A stretch of 63,745 nucleotides of DNA from Paraburkholderia tropica (GTDB lineage Bacteria; Pseudomonadota; Gammaproteobacteria; Burkholderiales; Burkholderiaceae), in assembly GCF_914484835.1 (NCBI RefSeq), contig NZ_CAJZAR010000047.1, positions 8,658 through 72,402 on the forward strand, read 5' to 3'. The position numbers were made by a program, and so were the translations under genes. Below the pieces are notes generated by a model that was given only the letters and a program-made list of their open reading frames with translations, did no database searches and was not told the DNA's origin. Each line of letters opens with the position of its first letter. The first letter of the stretch is position 1. Shown one piece after another: positions 26,280-35,953 of this stretch.

Positions 26280-26441
26280 GGCGCGAGCGCGGCCGGTCAG
26301 TGCAGTGAGAAGGTCGGGCGGCGATGATCATGCGCTTGCCCGGACTCAGGCAAAATGAATGCGAAGTGAACGCGATATTCGCGCCCGACCGGCGGTTTCG
26401 CACCGCTTGCGCCGCGTTAGTCGGACGCGTGGAGATGCGCT

Positions 26442-26750
26442 ATGAAAAACTTTGCGGGAAAGGGTTCGACGTTTGCGGTGCTGGCGCTTTGGCTCGCGGG
26501 ATGCGCCGCGCCCGTGCAGCAAACCGGGCCGCATCTGACGCCCACGGAATGCCGCGATCTGGCCGCGTTAAGCAGCCATTCGTCGCCGACCAAATCGCAG
26601 CGCCAAAGCGAGCTTTCGGCGCTGAGGAAGGCCGGCTACGACCCGTCGCCATGGAACGACGATCCCAATTACCCGGACGATTTGCACGAGGCGCAGCGCC
26701 TCGTCGCGCATTGGCGCGAAACGGACTGCCAGAATTTGCCGCCGGAGTGA
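26442..26750 (+). CDS. DUF4148-like small lipoprotein
   Basis: A 102-residue protein with a lipoprotein signal ending LAGC (Cys near residue 21). The mature region has a segment resembling the DUF4148 pattern of Burkholderia exported proteins (RQSELSALRKAGYDPS, then NYPDDLHEAQRLVA). Two further cysteines (TECRDL, TDCQNL) could pair. GGAG precedes ATG 26442. Function is unknown. Confidence 0.75.
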   Translation: MKNFAGKGSTFAVLALWLAGCAAPVQQTGPHLTPTECRDLAALSSHSSPTKSQRQSELSALRKAGYDPSPWNDDPNYPDDLHEAQRLVAHWRETDCQNLPPE

Positions 26751-26823
26751 TTTACCGGTAATCAGCGCCGACTGATTGCTCCCGCATCGGCTTCGATGCA
26801 ATCCGCAATGGACTGTCACGCCT

Positions 26824-27837
26824 TCACCACTCGACCACCACCTTGCCGAAATGACCACCGCTTTCCTGAAAGCGGAACGCATCGGCGAGTTGTTCGAGGC
26901 CGAAACTGCGGTCCAGAACCGGGCGAATACCGGTCTGCTCCAATGCGGCGACAAAATCCTGCTGCTGCTTGCGGCTGCCGACAATCAGGCCTTGCAGGCG
27001 CGCCTGTTTCGCCATGAGCACGGAAGTCGGCACATCGCCTTGACGGCCCGTGAGCACGCCGATCAGCGAAATATGGCCGCCCACGCGCACCGCATCGATC
27101 GACTGCGCGAGCGTGCCCGGCCCGCCCAGCTCGACGACATGATCGACGCCACGGCCACCGGTCAATTCACGCGCGGCGTTGCCCCATGCGGGCGTCGTGC
27201 GGTAATTGATGCCGTCGTCCGCGCCCAATGCACGCGCACGCGCGAGTTTTTCATCCGACGACGATGTCACGATCACGCGCGCGCCCATCGCCTTGGCAAT
27301 CTGCAACGCGATGATCGACACGCCGCCGGTGCCGAGCGTGAGCACGGTGTCGCCCGCTTTCAATTGTCCGTCGCCGACCAGCGCGCGCCATGCGGTCAGA
27401 CCGGCGGTGGTGATCGTGGCAGATTCGGCATGGCGCCAGCCGCGCGGCGCGTGCGTGAATGGGCTCGCGGGGCGCACCGCGTATTCGGCGGCGAATCCGT
27501 CGATGCCGTCGCCGGGCGTGCCCTGGAAATGGCCGACGTCGGCAAACGCAGGACCGGCAGGCCATTGCGGAAAGAAACACGACACCACGTGATCGCCGGG
27601 TTTGAATTCACTGACGCCCGCGCCGACGGTTTCCACGACGCCCGCGCCGTCGGCCATCGGCACGCGTCCGTCTGCGGTGGGAATGCCGCCGTTGGCGACC
27701 AGCAGATCGTGAAAGTTCAGCGAGGTTGCGTGCAGCTTCACGCGGATTTCACCCGCTGCCGGTTGGCCCTGATCGGGCAGGTCGGTCAGTTCCAGACGGT
27801 CGAGACCGCCCGGTGCGCGAACCACGATCGCTTTCAT
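26824..27837 (-). CDS. NADP-dependent MDR alcohol dehydrogenase-like protein
   Basis: A 337-residue medium-chain dehydrogenase/reductase. The N-terminal domain has LHATSLNFHDLLVANGG and the Rossmann motif is LTLGTGGVSIIALQIAKAMGA. The usual catalytic Cys-His zinc site is not evident (NFHD replaces the Cys-bearing motif), so it is more like the zinc-independent quinone-reductase/crotonyl-CoA-reductase side of the family. ATG 27837 has AAGGAG upstream. It stands alone. Confidence 0.85.
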   Translation of the reverse strand: MKAIVVRAPGGLDRLELTDLPDQGQPAAGEIRVKLHATSLNFHDLLVANGGIPTADGRVPMADGAGVVETVGAGVSEFKPGDHVVSCFFPQWPAGPAFADVGHFQGTPGDGIDGFAAEYAVRPASPFTHAPRGWRHAESATITTAGLTAWRALVGDGQLKAGDTVLTLGTGGVSIIALQIAKAMGARVIVTSSSDEKLARARALGADDGINYRTTPAWGNAARELTGGRGVDHVVELGGPGTLAQSIDAVRVGGHISLIGVLTGRQGDVPTSVLMAKQARLQGLIVGSRKQQQDFVAALEQTGIRPVLDRSFGLEQLADAFRFQESGGHFGKVVVEW

Positions 27838-28323
27838 GTCTGTTGCTCCTTGCGCACGACGGAAACGAATCCGCCGAGCCCGTCTTGATGACCGTTGATC
27901 ATCGGATTGGGTTGGGTGTGATGTATTTCAGGCGTTATCGGTGAAGCCGGGCGTATCGCCTTCCGGCCAGACGATAGCATTCATTCGCATGGAATCTCGC
28001 CAGTGTGTCCGCCCTCGCGGGGCCGGACGAGAAGTGAGCGAACCCGCAACGCACCGTATGGTGACACGTTGCCGGGAAGCGGGATGCCATGATGGCCGCA
28101 GCGCTGAAATCGATTCAATATCTGAATCGAATCGCCAGGGATACCGAATCAATTCAAAGCGCCGTGAAAATAAAAAACCCGGTTGCCAGGAAGGCAACCG
28201 GGTCGTCGAATCGCGGGCGTCACATGGAATGTGGCACGCTCGACAAGCCCCTTACCGAGCGAGGTCATCGCTCGCGCAGGGCGACTCTCATGGTGCGATC
28301 GTTACCGATCAGATCGGCTCAGA
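27838..28323. other. Gap with a possible gene relic and a terminator
   Basis: No intact gene is evident. On the minus strand, 27928-27990 could encode MRMNAIVWPEGDTPGFTDNA and a stop. This resembles, from memory, the first residues of SRPBCC-type proteins, so it may be a 5' gene relic. A minus-strand terminator lies at 28165-28202. Confidence 0.4.
28165..28202 (-). terminator. Intrinsic terminator of the porin gene
   Basis: CCCGGTTGCC (28178-28187) pairs with GGCAACCGGG (28193-28202) around AGGAA. Read on the minus strand the stem is followed by TTTTTTATTTTC. It lies about 120 bases past the porin stop. Confidence 0.85.
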
Positions 28324-29460
28324 TCAGAAGCGGTGACGGATGCCGACCGTGCCAACGACCTGCGAGCTCGACGACGATGCCGAGAAGCCGACGATATCCG
28401 CGCCGATGCCCGAGTCGCCCGTGTTGCTCACGTGCTGGTAAGCCGCTTCCGCGTACACGTCGGTGCGCTTCGAGAGCGCGTAGTCCGACTGCAGCGTGAT
28501 CTGGTGGTACTTCGGATCGACGCCCTTCAGGCTCGCGTCCGTGTACGTGTATGCGCCCGAGAACGTCAGCGCCGGCGTCAGGTTGTAACGCGCGTTGATT
28601 TCATAGTTCGTGAAGCGCGCGCTGCCGTTGAGCGCCAGGCCCTCAGACGTACCCGAGTTCCCCGAGCTGATCGCCGACGCGTCGCTCAGTTGCGTCTGCG
28701 TGAAGACGAAGCCGACGTTCGCTGCGCCGAACGCGTAGTTCACGCCCGCGCCGTAGGTGCGCTGGCGGCCTGCCGTGAAGGTGGCGTCGCTGCTGACCGC
28801 GCCGCTCGAGTTGCTCGAGCCCGAGCCGTTGACCTGCAGGTAGCCGGCGCCGAACTTCAGGCCGCCGAATGCGTACGAGCCGCCCACGCTGTAAGCGCGG
28901 TTGTCGGCGAAGCCGTCAGCTTCGTTCGAGAAGCCATAGAGGGCGCCGAACTTGAAGCCGTTGTAATCGACGCTCTGGAACTTGACCGAGTTGCTGATAC
29001 GGAACGAGTTGTTCAGGTTGTCGTTGTCGTACGGATGCGAGGCGATCGTGCCGCCGTATTGCGTGCCGTTGAGTGCGAGCGGCGCGAGATAGTCGACGAC
29101 GCTGTCGTACTGGCGACCGAGCGTGAGCGAGCCGTACTGGTTGCTCGACAGGCCGACGAATGCCTGGCGGCCGAACATGCGGCTGTTCTGCTTGAGTGCG
29201 CCGCTCATGACGCTGAAGCCGCTTTCAAGCGTGAAGATCGCCTTCAGGCCGCCGCCGAGGTCTTCCTGACCCTTCAGGCCGAAACGGCTGCCGTTCAGCA
29301 GGCCGCTCGCGGCTTCGAATTGGTGTGCGCCGCCCGAGTTGCTGCTATAGGCAACGCCTGCGTCGATCAAACCGTACAGCGTGACGGTGCTCTGTGCGTG
29401 GGCGACGCTGGCAAAACCGGCGACTGCGACTGCGAGAGCGGAAAGGGTAGTCTTTTTCAT
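28324..29460 (-). CDS. Gram-negative porin, OmpC-like
   Basis: A 378-residue outer-membrane general porin of the Burkholderiales type. The signal peptide covers residues 1-22 (VAHAQST). The mature protein starts SSTVTLYGLIDAGVAY-like and includes the hallmark SRFGLKGQEDLGGGLKAIF in two adjoining pieces. It ends VGTVGIRHRF, with the C-terminal Phe needed for BAM recognition. It has its own promoter in the large intergenic region upstream and its own terminator. Confidence 0.95.
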   Translation of the reverse strand: MKKTTLSALAVAVAGFASVAHAQSTVTLYGLIDAGVAYSSNSGGAHQFEAASGLLNGSRFGLKGQEDLGGGLKAIFTLESGFSVMSGALKQNSRMFGRQAFVGLSSNQYGSLTLGRQYDSVVDYLAPLALNGTQYGGTIASHPYDNDNLNNSFRISNSVKFQSVDYNGFKFGALYGFSNEADGFADNRAYSVGGSYAFGGLKFGAGYLQVNGSGSSNSSGAVSSDATFTAGRQRTYGAGVNYAFGAANVGFVFTQTQLSDASAISSGNSGTSEGLALNGSARFTNYEINARYNLTPALTFSGAYTYTDASLKGVDPKYHQITLQSDYALSKRTDVYAEAAYQHVSNTGDSGIGADIVGFSASSSSSQVVGTVGIRHRF

Positions 29461-30198
29461 CGTTACTCCATGGAATTGTTATTCGCTCGATGAGAGCGAG
29501 CGCGGAGCATAACGCGATATACAAAATTGTTTTTTACGCTTGTGGCCTGTGCGCCACGATTGATATCACCGATTGTTCGTTCTTATTCCCATTTATTACG
29601 TGATTGCGCTTTTCGATAGAAATACGCCGTAAACAAAGGGAGTTTTCTGCGTAGGTGGATAGACGAAAGCATCGTCGATGCGTGAATTTCACGTGCTTTT
29701 ACCCGAAATATTCGTTAATCGAGATTACGAATTATTGCGAAAAACGAATAAGGACAGGAAATGCTCGCTATTCGAAATGAACCAATCGGCCGCGCGATTT
29801 CGACGGCGCTTTTCAATCAAATTTCAGGGAGCCGGGAGAGCGATACAAGAGGGCTGCAAGAGGGTGGCAAGAGCGCGAATGCGCGTCGCGCTTGCGGGAT
29901 GCAGCGGCCGCTGTGACTGTGGCGCAACAGGTGACGGCATCTCGTATCGTCGTGAATTTTTACGCGCGTTTACGTGCTGATCGAGACGCTGATTCGCGCA
30001 GACGCTTGTCCCACAAGGCCCACCGGCTGGTCCCGTGCGCGCGCGGCGAATCGTAGCGCATTGAATTCTTACTGCGAGTTACGGCTTCCTCCGAATCTAA
30101 CAAACCGCAAGGAGAATCATTCTCATTTGCAGTTATCATCGCGGCCTTTGATGCACATTGGGTCAATCGACCCGCCACCACGCTGCGGATAACCAACA
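29461..30198. other. Long AT-rich divergent intergenic region
   Basis: This 738-base stretch separates the porin (minus) and the siderophore receptor (plus). It is clearly more AT-rich than the surroundings (for example 29520-29780). The open frame 29678-29980 has no signal, motif or ribosome site and I do not call it. The stretch probably holds the porin regulatory region; a small RNA is possible but I cannot define one. Confidence 0.5.
30111..30125 (+). promoter_or_regulatory. Fur box upstream of the siderophore receptor
   Basis: GAGAATCATTCTC (30112-30124) is a perfect 6-1-6 palindrome and extends to GGAGAATCATTCTCA. It closely matches the 7-1-7 Fur-binding pattern TGATAATNATTATCA. It lies 75 bases before the receptor ATG, as expected for iron repression. 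Confidence 0.75.
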
Positions 30199-32409
30199 AT
30201 GAACCGAACCAACTCCTCACCCGCGCAGGCGTTTCGCCTGGCGCCGCTCGCCGCCGCGGCCATCGCCTTCGCGAGCCTGTCCGTGCAGGCCTATGCCGCC
30301 GACGCCACGACGAGCGACACCAGCAGCACGGACAACGCCCAGTCGTCGTCGGTGCTGCCCGCCGTGAGTGTGAAGGCGGATCGCGTCGCGTTGCCCAGCG
30401 ACCTCGCGCCGGCGTATGCGGGCGGGCAGGTGGCGAGCGGCGCGTCGATTGGCGTGCTCGGCAAGCAGAAAATGCTCGACGTGCCGTTCTCGGTCACGAG
30501 CTACACGTCGAAGCTGATTCAGGACCAGCAGGCGCAGACGGTCGCCGATGTCGTCGCGAACGACCCGGCCGTGCGCACCGCGCTCGGCTACGGCAACTTC
30601 TCCGAGACGTACATCATCCGCGGCTTCCAGGTCTATTCCGATGACGTGGGCCTCGACGGCTTCTACGGCCTCACGCCGCGCCAGATGGTCGACACGGGCG
30701 CGATCGAGCGCGTCGATGTCTTCAAGGGTGCGAGCGCGTTCGTGAACGGCGCGGCGCCTGGCGGCTCGGGCGTGGGCGGCACGATCAACGTGCAGACCAA
30801 GGTCGCCGACGACAAACCCATCACGCGCGTGACCGTGGAAGGCAGCGCGTCGGGCGAACTCGGCACGCACGTGGACGTGGGCCGCCGCTTCGGCGACAAC
30901 GACCAGTTCGGCATTCGCGTGAACCAGACCATCGTGGGCGGCAGCACGGCCGTGCAGAATCAGGACAGCCACTCGCAGCAGACCGCGATCGCGCTCGATT
31001 ATCGCGGCGACAAGTTCCGCCTGAACGCCGACTTCCTCTATCAGAAGAACAACATCACGGGCGGCCGTCCGGGCGTGTTCGTCACGGGCGACGAGATGCC
31101 GTCCACGCCTTCGGCCAGCTACAACTACGGGCAACCGTGGTCCTACTCGAAGCAGGAAGACACGGTCGGCATGCTGCGCGGCGAATACGACATCGCGCCG
31201 AACTGGACCGTTTACGCGGGCGTCGGCGCGCGTCATACGACCGAACTCGGGCAGTACGAGACGCCCACCTACGATGCGGGCTCGACGACGGCGTATCGGA
31301 TGAACACGCTGTTCAAGGAAAACGCGATCTCGGCGCAGACGGGCGTGCGCGGCAAGTTCAATCTCGGCCCGGTTTCGAACCAGGTGAATGCGGGCTGGCA
31401 GATCGAACGCATCGCGGAATACGGCGCTTATAACTGGAGCTACGGCCTGCCGTGGTCGACGAGCCTCTACAACACGGCGACGGTTGCGATCCCGGGCACC
31501 ACGTATGGCGCGGGCGACTTCTCCGATCCGGGCCTGACGAGCACGACGCTGATGCGCAGCTTCGTGGTCTCGGACACGCTCGGCTTCTTCCATGACCGCC
31601 TGCTGTTCACGGTCGGCGCGCGTCGTCAGAACATCGTCGAAAACGGCTACGGATACGGCACGGAAACGCAGGACTCGGCCTATAACGAATCGGCGACCAC
31701 GCCGATTCTCGGTCTCGTCTACAAGCTCCAGCCGAATCTGTCGATCTACGCGAACCGCGCGGAAAGCCTCGTCGAAGGCGGCACCGCGCCGAGCACGGCG
31801 GCCAACGTCGGCCAGGTGCTCGCCCCGTATCGCGCGAAACAGTACGAAGCGGGCATCAAGTACGACGCGAATCATTTCGGCACGGCGTTCGCGATCTATC
31901 AGATCAAGCAGCAGGTCGCGTACACGAACAGCGTGACCAACATTTACGCGGCGGACGGCATTCAGCGCCATCGCGGCGCGGAGTTCTCGATGTACGGCGA
32001 GCCGCTCAAGGGCCTGCGCGTGATCGGCGGCGTGTCGTATATCGACGCCAAGCTGATCGACACCGGCGACGCCTCGGAAGAGGGCAATCGTCCGATCGGC
32101 GTGCCGGCGTGGACCTTCAACGCGAACCTCGAATACGACGTGCCGCAGGTGCAGGGTCTCACGCTGATGGGCCGCGCGATCTGGACCAGCTCGCAGTATC
32201 TCGACACGGCGAATACGCAGAAAATCTCGTCGTGGACGCGTTTCGACGTGGGCGCGCGCTACAAGACGCAGATCCTCAAGCACGACACGAGCTTCAACGT
32301 GATGGTGACGAATCTCGCGAATCGCTCGTACTGGTCGTCGGCGCTCGGTGGTTATCTGACGCAGGCCGAGCCGCGCACGGCCTGGTTCTCGGTGACGACG
32401 GACTTCTAA
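30199..32409 (+). CDS. TonB-dependent siderophore receptor
   Basis: A 736-residue outer-membrane receptor. A signal peptide ends near residue 33 (VQAYAAD). A TonB-box-like segment (LPAVSVKAD) is followed by the plug domain (residues about 85-200: VADVVANDPAVRT, IIRGFQVYSDDVGLDG, ERVDVFKGASAFVNG). The beta-barrel ends with an aromatic C-terminal strand (TAWFSVTTDF). It has no N-terminal signalling domain, so it should not act through an ECF/anti-sigma cascade. The Fur box upstream supports iron-limited expression. The siderophore is unknown. Confidence 0.93.
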   Translation: MNRTNSSPAQAFRLAPLAAAAIAFASLSVQAYAADATTSDTSSTDNAQSSSVLPAVSVKADRVALPSDLAPAYAGGQVASGASIGVLGKQKMLDVPFSVTSYTSKLIQDQQAQTVADVVANDPAVRTALGYGNFSETYIIRGFQVYSDDVGLDGFYGLTPRQMVDTGAIERVDVFKGASAFVNGAAPGGSGVGGTINVQTKVADDKPITRVTVEGSASGELGTHVDVGRRFGDNDQFGIRVNQTIVGGSTAVQNQDSHSQQTAIALDYRGDKFRLNADFLYQKNNITGGRPGVFVTGDEMPSTPSASYNYGQPWSYSKQEDTVGMLRGEYDIAPNWTVYAGVGARHTTELGQYETPTYDAGSTTAYRMNTLFKENAISAQTGVRGKFNLGPVSNQVNAGWQIERIAEYGAYNWSYGLPWSTSLYNTATVAIPGTTYGAGDFSDPGLTSTTLMRSFVVSDTLGFFHDRLLFTVGARRQNIVENGYGYGTETQDSAYNESATTPILGLVYKLQPNLSIYANRAESLVEGGTAPSTAANVGQVLAPYRAKQYEAGIKYDANHFGTAFAIYQIKQQVAYTNSVTNIYAADGIQRHRGAEFSMYGEPLKGLRVIGGVSYIDAKLIDTGDASEEGNRPIGVPAWTFNANLEYDVPQVQGLTLMGRAIWTSSQYLDTANTQKISSWTRFDVGARYKTQILKHDTSFNVMVTNLANRSYWSSALGGYLTQAEPRTAWFSVTTDF

Positions 32410-32420
32410 GCGGAGCCATC

Positions 32421-32455
32421 GCGCATGCCGCGCATAGCTGCTATGCGGCATGCGC
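32421..32455. promoter_or_regulatory. Dyad CGCATA-N5-TATGCG within a long hairpin
   Basis: CGCATAGCTGCTATGCG lies at 32431-32447. It contains GCAT-N7-ATGC, the 4-7-4 spacing common to LysR-type sites. Around it GCGCATGCC (32421-32429) pairs with GGCATGCGC (32447-32455), giving a 15-bp interrupted stem without a U tract. It is 111 bases upstream of the ThDP-enzyme ATG. The 17-bp core recurs at 38491-38507. It could serve as operator, as a receptor 3' hairpin, or both. Confidence 0.65.
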
Positions 32456-32557
32456 GCGCCCAGCGTTCTGTGCGGTGCGGATAATTTCAGGCAATTCGAA
32501 GCGCGTGCGGCCCAGCGGCTGAGCTCGCGCGACACCTTGAACAGGGAGCCTGAACTC

Positions 32558-34228
32558 ATGTCTGAAACCGCCCAGCCGCGCAACGGCGGCCGCATCCTCG
32601 TGGACGCGCTCGTGCGCAATGGCGTCGATACCGTCTACTGCGTGCCCGGCGAAAGCTATCTGCCGGTGCTCGACGCCTTGCACGACGCGCATGGCGTGCG
32701 CACCATCACCACGCGCCACGAAGGCGCGGCCTCGAACATGGCCGATGCCTACGGAAAGCTGACGGGCCGCCCCGGCATCTGCTTCGTGACGCGCGGCCCC
32801 GGCGCCACGCACGCGAGCAACGGCGTGCATACGGCGAGCGAGGATTCCACGCCGATGATCCTGTTCATCGGCCAGGTCGAGCAGGACTTCATCGGGCGCG
32901 GCGCGTTCCAGGAAGTCGATTACCGCCAGATGTTCGGCGGCATCGCCAAGTGGGTCACGCAGATCGAAAGCGTGGAGCGCATTCCCGAGATCCTTGCGAA
33001 GGCGTTCAGCGTGGCGCTGTCGGGCCGTCCGGGTCCGGTCGTGATCGCGTTGCCCGAAGACGTGCTGTTCGGCTCGGCCGCCGTGGCCGACGCGCCCGCC
33101 GTGCGCATCGCGCATGCCGCGCCCGAACCGCAATCGCTCGACACGCTGCGCGAGTTGCTTGACGCCGCCGCGCGTCCGCTGCTGGTCGTCGGCGGCACGG
33201 GCTGGGACGGCGAGTCCACGGCCGCGCTCAAGCGCTTCGTGCACGCCAACAATCTGCCGGTCGCGGCGTCGTTCCGCCGCCAGGATCTGTTCGACAATCG
33301 CGATCCGCATTACGTGGGCCAGTTGGGCCTCGGTGTGTCGCCGAAACTTTCCGAGCGCGCGAAAGACGCCGATCTGGTGATCGTCGTCGGCTCGCGTCTC
33401 GCGGAAACGACGTCGTCGGGCTACACGGTGTTCGAAAGCCCGACGCCGAAGCAGACGATGGTGCACGTCCATCCCGACGCCGAAGAACTCGGCCGCGTGT
33501 TCCAGTCGCGTCTGCCGATTCACGCTTCGCTGCGCGCGTTCGCGCTGGCGCTCGACGGCGTCGCGCCGGTCGCGGCGGCCACGCAGCAGCGCTGGCAGGC
33601 ATGGACCGAGTCGGCGCGTGCGGATTACGTCGCGCATTCGACGCCGCCCGCATCGAGCGGCGAGATTCAGGGCGTCGACCTCGCGCAGGTCGTCGCGCAT
33701 CTGAACGACGTGCTGCCCGACGACGCCGTGATTTCGAACGGCGCGGGCAACTACACGGTCTGGGTGCATCGCTTCTATCGCTATCGCAGTCCGGCCACGG
33801 AACTCGCGCCGACCAACGGTGCGATGGGCTACGGCTTCCCGGCGGCAATTGCGGCAAAGATCAGGAATCCGGAACGTTCGGTCGTGTGCTTCGCCGGTGA
33901 CGGCTGCTTCATGATGTATCCGCAGGAACTCGCCACGGCGGTGCAGTTCGGCGCGCCGCTGATCGTCATCGTCGTGAACAACAATATGCTCGGCACGATC
34001 CGCATGCATCAGGAGCGCGAATATCCGGGCCGCGTTTCGGCCACGCAATTCGTGAATCCCGATTTCGTGGCGATGGCGCAGGCCTTCGGCGCGCATGCGG
34101 AACGCGTCGAGCGCACCGAAGACTTCGCGGCCGCGTTCGAGCGCGCGCAGCGTGCGGGCGTGGCGGCGCTCATCGAGCTTCGCACCGATCCGCTGCAGAT
34201 CACTCCCGCTAACCGTTTGAGCGCATGA
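32558..34228 (+). CDS. ThDP-dependent acetolactate-synthase/decarboxylase-like enzyme
   Basis: A 556-residue thiamine-diphosphate enzyme with PYR, central and PP domains. The cofactor-activating glutamate is E55 ([16 protein letters not shown]). The ThDP/Mg motif begins GDG at 447-449 and continues to VVNNN. The family covers acetolactate synthases and 2-oxoacid decarboxylases such as benzoylformate, indolepyruvate or 2-ketoarginine decarboxylases. The coupled aldehyde dehydrogenase (ATGA overlap, 34225-34228) favours a decarboxylase making an aldehyde. No small regulatory subunit gene is adjacent, which argues against anabolic acetolactate synthase. Confidence 0.88.
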   Translation: MSETAQPRNGGRILVDALVRNGVDTVYCVPGESYLPVLDALHDAHGVRTITTRHEGAASNMADAYGKLTGRPGICFVTRGPGATHASNGVHTASEDSTPMILFIGQVEQDFIGRGAFQEVDYRQMFGGIAKWVTQIESVERIPEILAKAFSVALSGRPGPVVIALPEDVLFGSAAVADAPAVRIAHAAPEPQSLDTLRELLDAAARPLLVVGGTGWDGESTAALKRFVHANNLPVAASFRRQDLFDNRDPHYVGQLGLGVSPKLSERAKDADLVIVVGSRLAETTSSGYTVFESPTPKQTMVHVHPDAEELGRVFQSRLPIHASLRAFALALDGVAPVAAATQQRWQAWTESARADYVAHSTPPASSGEIQGVDLAQVVAHLNDVLPDDAVISNGAGNYTVWVHRFYRYRSPATELAPTNGAMGYGFPAAIAAKIRNPERSVVCFAGDGCFMMYPQELATAVQFGAPLIVIVVNNNMLGTIRMHQEREYPGRVSATQFVNPDFVAMAQAFGAHAERVERTEDFAAAFERAQRAGVAALIELRTDPLQITPANRLSA

Positions 34229-35817
34229 GCATGACAATCGACATTCAAGGCATGATGGTCATCGGCGGCACGCCGGTGAAGGGCGCCGATGGCGTGACCT
34301 ACGCGCACGCAGCGCTGACCGGCGAGGCGCTTGCGCCCGCATTCGGCTGCGCGACGGCCGACGACGTCGAGCGCGCCTGCACGCTGGCGGGCGAGGCATT
34401 CGACGCTTACCGCGCCTTGCCCGACGAGCGGCGTGCTGCGTTTCTCGAAGCGATCGCGCAGGCGCTCGTCGATCTCGGCCCGACGCTGACCGAACGCGCA
34501 CACCTCGAAACCGCGCTGCCGATGGCGCGTCTCGAAGGCGAGCGCATGCGCACGGTGAATCAGTTGAAGCTGTTCGCGTCGGTCGTGCGCGATGGCCGCT
34601 GGCACGGCGCGATCATCGATCCCGCTCAGCCGCAGCGCGCGCCGCTGCCGCGTCCCGATCTGCGTCTGCGCCGCATCGGCCTCGGGCCGGTCGCCGTGTT
34701 CGGCGCGAGCAATTTCCCGCTCGCGTTTTCGGTGGCGGGCGGCGATACGGCTTCGGCGCTGGCCGCTGGTTGTCCGGTGGTCGCCAAGGCGCACCCGGCG
34801 CACCTCGGCACCTCGGAACTCGTGGGGCAGGCGATTGCCCGCGCCGCGCGCGAAACCGGCATGCCCGAGGGCGTGTTCTCGCTGCTGATCGGCGAAGGTA
34901 CGGCGGTGGGCGAAGCGCTCGTGCGTCATCCCGAGATTCAGGCCGTGGGCTTCACGGGCTCGCGTCAGGGCGGGCTCGCGCTGCAGCGCATCGCGCAGGC
35001 GCGCGCCGAACCGATTCCCGTCTATGCGGAAATGAGCAGCATCAATCCGGTCGTGCTGTTGCCCGCGGCGCTCGACGCGCGCGGCGCACAGATCGCCAGC
35101 GAGTACGCCGATTCGATCGTGCTCGGCACGGGACAGTTCTGCACGAATCCGGGCATCGTGCTCGCGCTCGAAGGCGCGGCGCTCGACGCGTTCTGCGCGA
35201 CGGCGGCCGAGGCCATCAGCGCGAAGGCTGCGACGACGATGCTCACGCCGAACATCCACGCCGCGTATTGCCGGGGCGTCGATCGTTTGAGCGCACTGGC
35301 GGAGGTAAAGATGCTCGCGAACGGCCGCGAAGCGGCGGGCGCGTTCGACGCGGTGCCCGCGCTGCTGCGCACCGATGCGCGCGCGTTCCTCGCGGAAACG
35401 GAGATGCAGGAAGAAATCTTCGGGCCGAGTTCGCTGATCGTGGCGTGCCGCGATCTCGACGAACTGCGCACCGTGCTGCGCCGCATGAGCGGCCAGTTGA
35501 CGGCCACCGTGCATCTCGACGAAGCCGATCACGCGCACGCGAGCGCGCTGTTGCCGACGCTCGAACGCAAGGCGGGCCGCGTGCTGTTCAACGCGTTCCC
35601 GACCGGCGTCGAAGTCAGTCACGCGATGGTCCACGGCGGCCCGTTCCCGGCTACGTCGGACACGCGCACGACCTCGGTGGGCGCAACGGCTATCGACCGC
35701 TTTCTGCGTCCGGTCTGCTATCAGTCGGTGCCGGATACGCTGCTGCCGGAAGCGCTCAAGCAGGCGAATCCGCTCGACATCTGGCGTCTTTATGATGGCG
35801 ATCTGACGCGCGATTAA
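34225..35817 (+). CDS. NADP-type aldehyde dehydrogenase, ketoglutarate-semialdehyde-like
   Basis: A 530-residue aldehyde dehydrogenase. The catalytic Cys is C306 ([10 protein letters not shown]) and the general base E269 ([10 protein letters not shown]). Length and these variant motifs match the group of alpha-ketoglutaric semialdehyde (2,5-dioxovalerate) dehydrogenases. The start overlaps the stop of the ThDP enzyme, so the two proteins are coupled. It probably oxidises the aldehyde formed by that enzyme to a carboxylate. An intrinsic terminator lies 60 bases after the stop. Confidence 0.9.
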   Translation: MSMTIDIQGMMVIGGTPVKGADGVTYAHAALTGEALAPAFGCATADDVERACTLAGEAFDAYRALPDERRAAFLEAIAQALVDLGPTLTERAHLETALPMARLEGERMRTVNQLKLFASVVRDGRWHGAIIDPAQPQRAPLPRPDLRLRRIGLGPVAVFGASNFPLAFSVAGGDTASALAAGCPVVAKAHPAHLGTSELVGQAIARAARETGMPEGVFSLLIGEGTAVGEALVRHPEIQAVGFTGSRQGGLALQRIAQARAEPIPVYAEMSSINPVVLLPAALDARGAQIASEYADSIVLGTGQFCTNPGIVLALEGAALDAFCATAAEAISAKAATTMLTPNIHAAYCRGVDRLSALAEVKMLANGREAAGAFDAVPALLRTDARAFLAETEMQEEIFGPSSLIVACRDLDELRTVLRRMSGQLTATVHLDEADHAHASALLPTLERKAGRVLFNAFPTGVEVSHAMVHGGPFPATSDTRTTSVGATAIDRFLRPVCYQSVPDTLLPEALKQANPLDIWRLYDGDLTRD

Positions 35818-35876
35818 GGTGCGACTGAAGCACGACTAACGCCACATTGATACGCCTGGATTCAGGCGTAAAAAGC

Positions 35877-35919
35877 AACGCCCGCGATGGCATCTCACGA
35901 TGCGCTCGCGGGCGTTTTT
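35877..35919 (+). terminator. Intrinsic terminator after the dehydrogenase gene
   Basis: AACGCCCGCGA (35877-35887) pairs with TCGCGGGCGTT (35906-35916) and is followed by TTT and CATTTT. It separates the plus-strand operon from the convergent LysR gene. Confidence 0.88.
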
Positions 35920-35953
35920 CATTTTGACAGCGTGTTTTTAGCGCTGAATCGCG

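Noticed and set aside
28183..29493. 436-residue plus-strand frame opposite the porin
   Set aside because: Val/Arg/Ala-rich shadow; the porin on the other strand has signal peptide and C-terminal Phe.
29678..29980. 100-residue ORF in the AT-rich gap
   Set aside because: No ribosome site, motif or coding-like base bias; Arg-rich tail looks random.
30217..32619. 800-residue open frame on the minus strand opposite the siderophore receptor
   Set aside because: Arg/His/Val-rich composition without motifs; it is the antisense shadow of a GC-rich gene whose plus-strand product is unmistakable.
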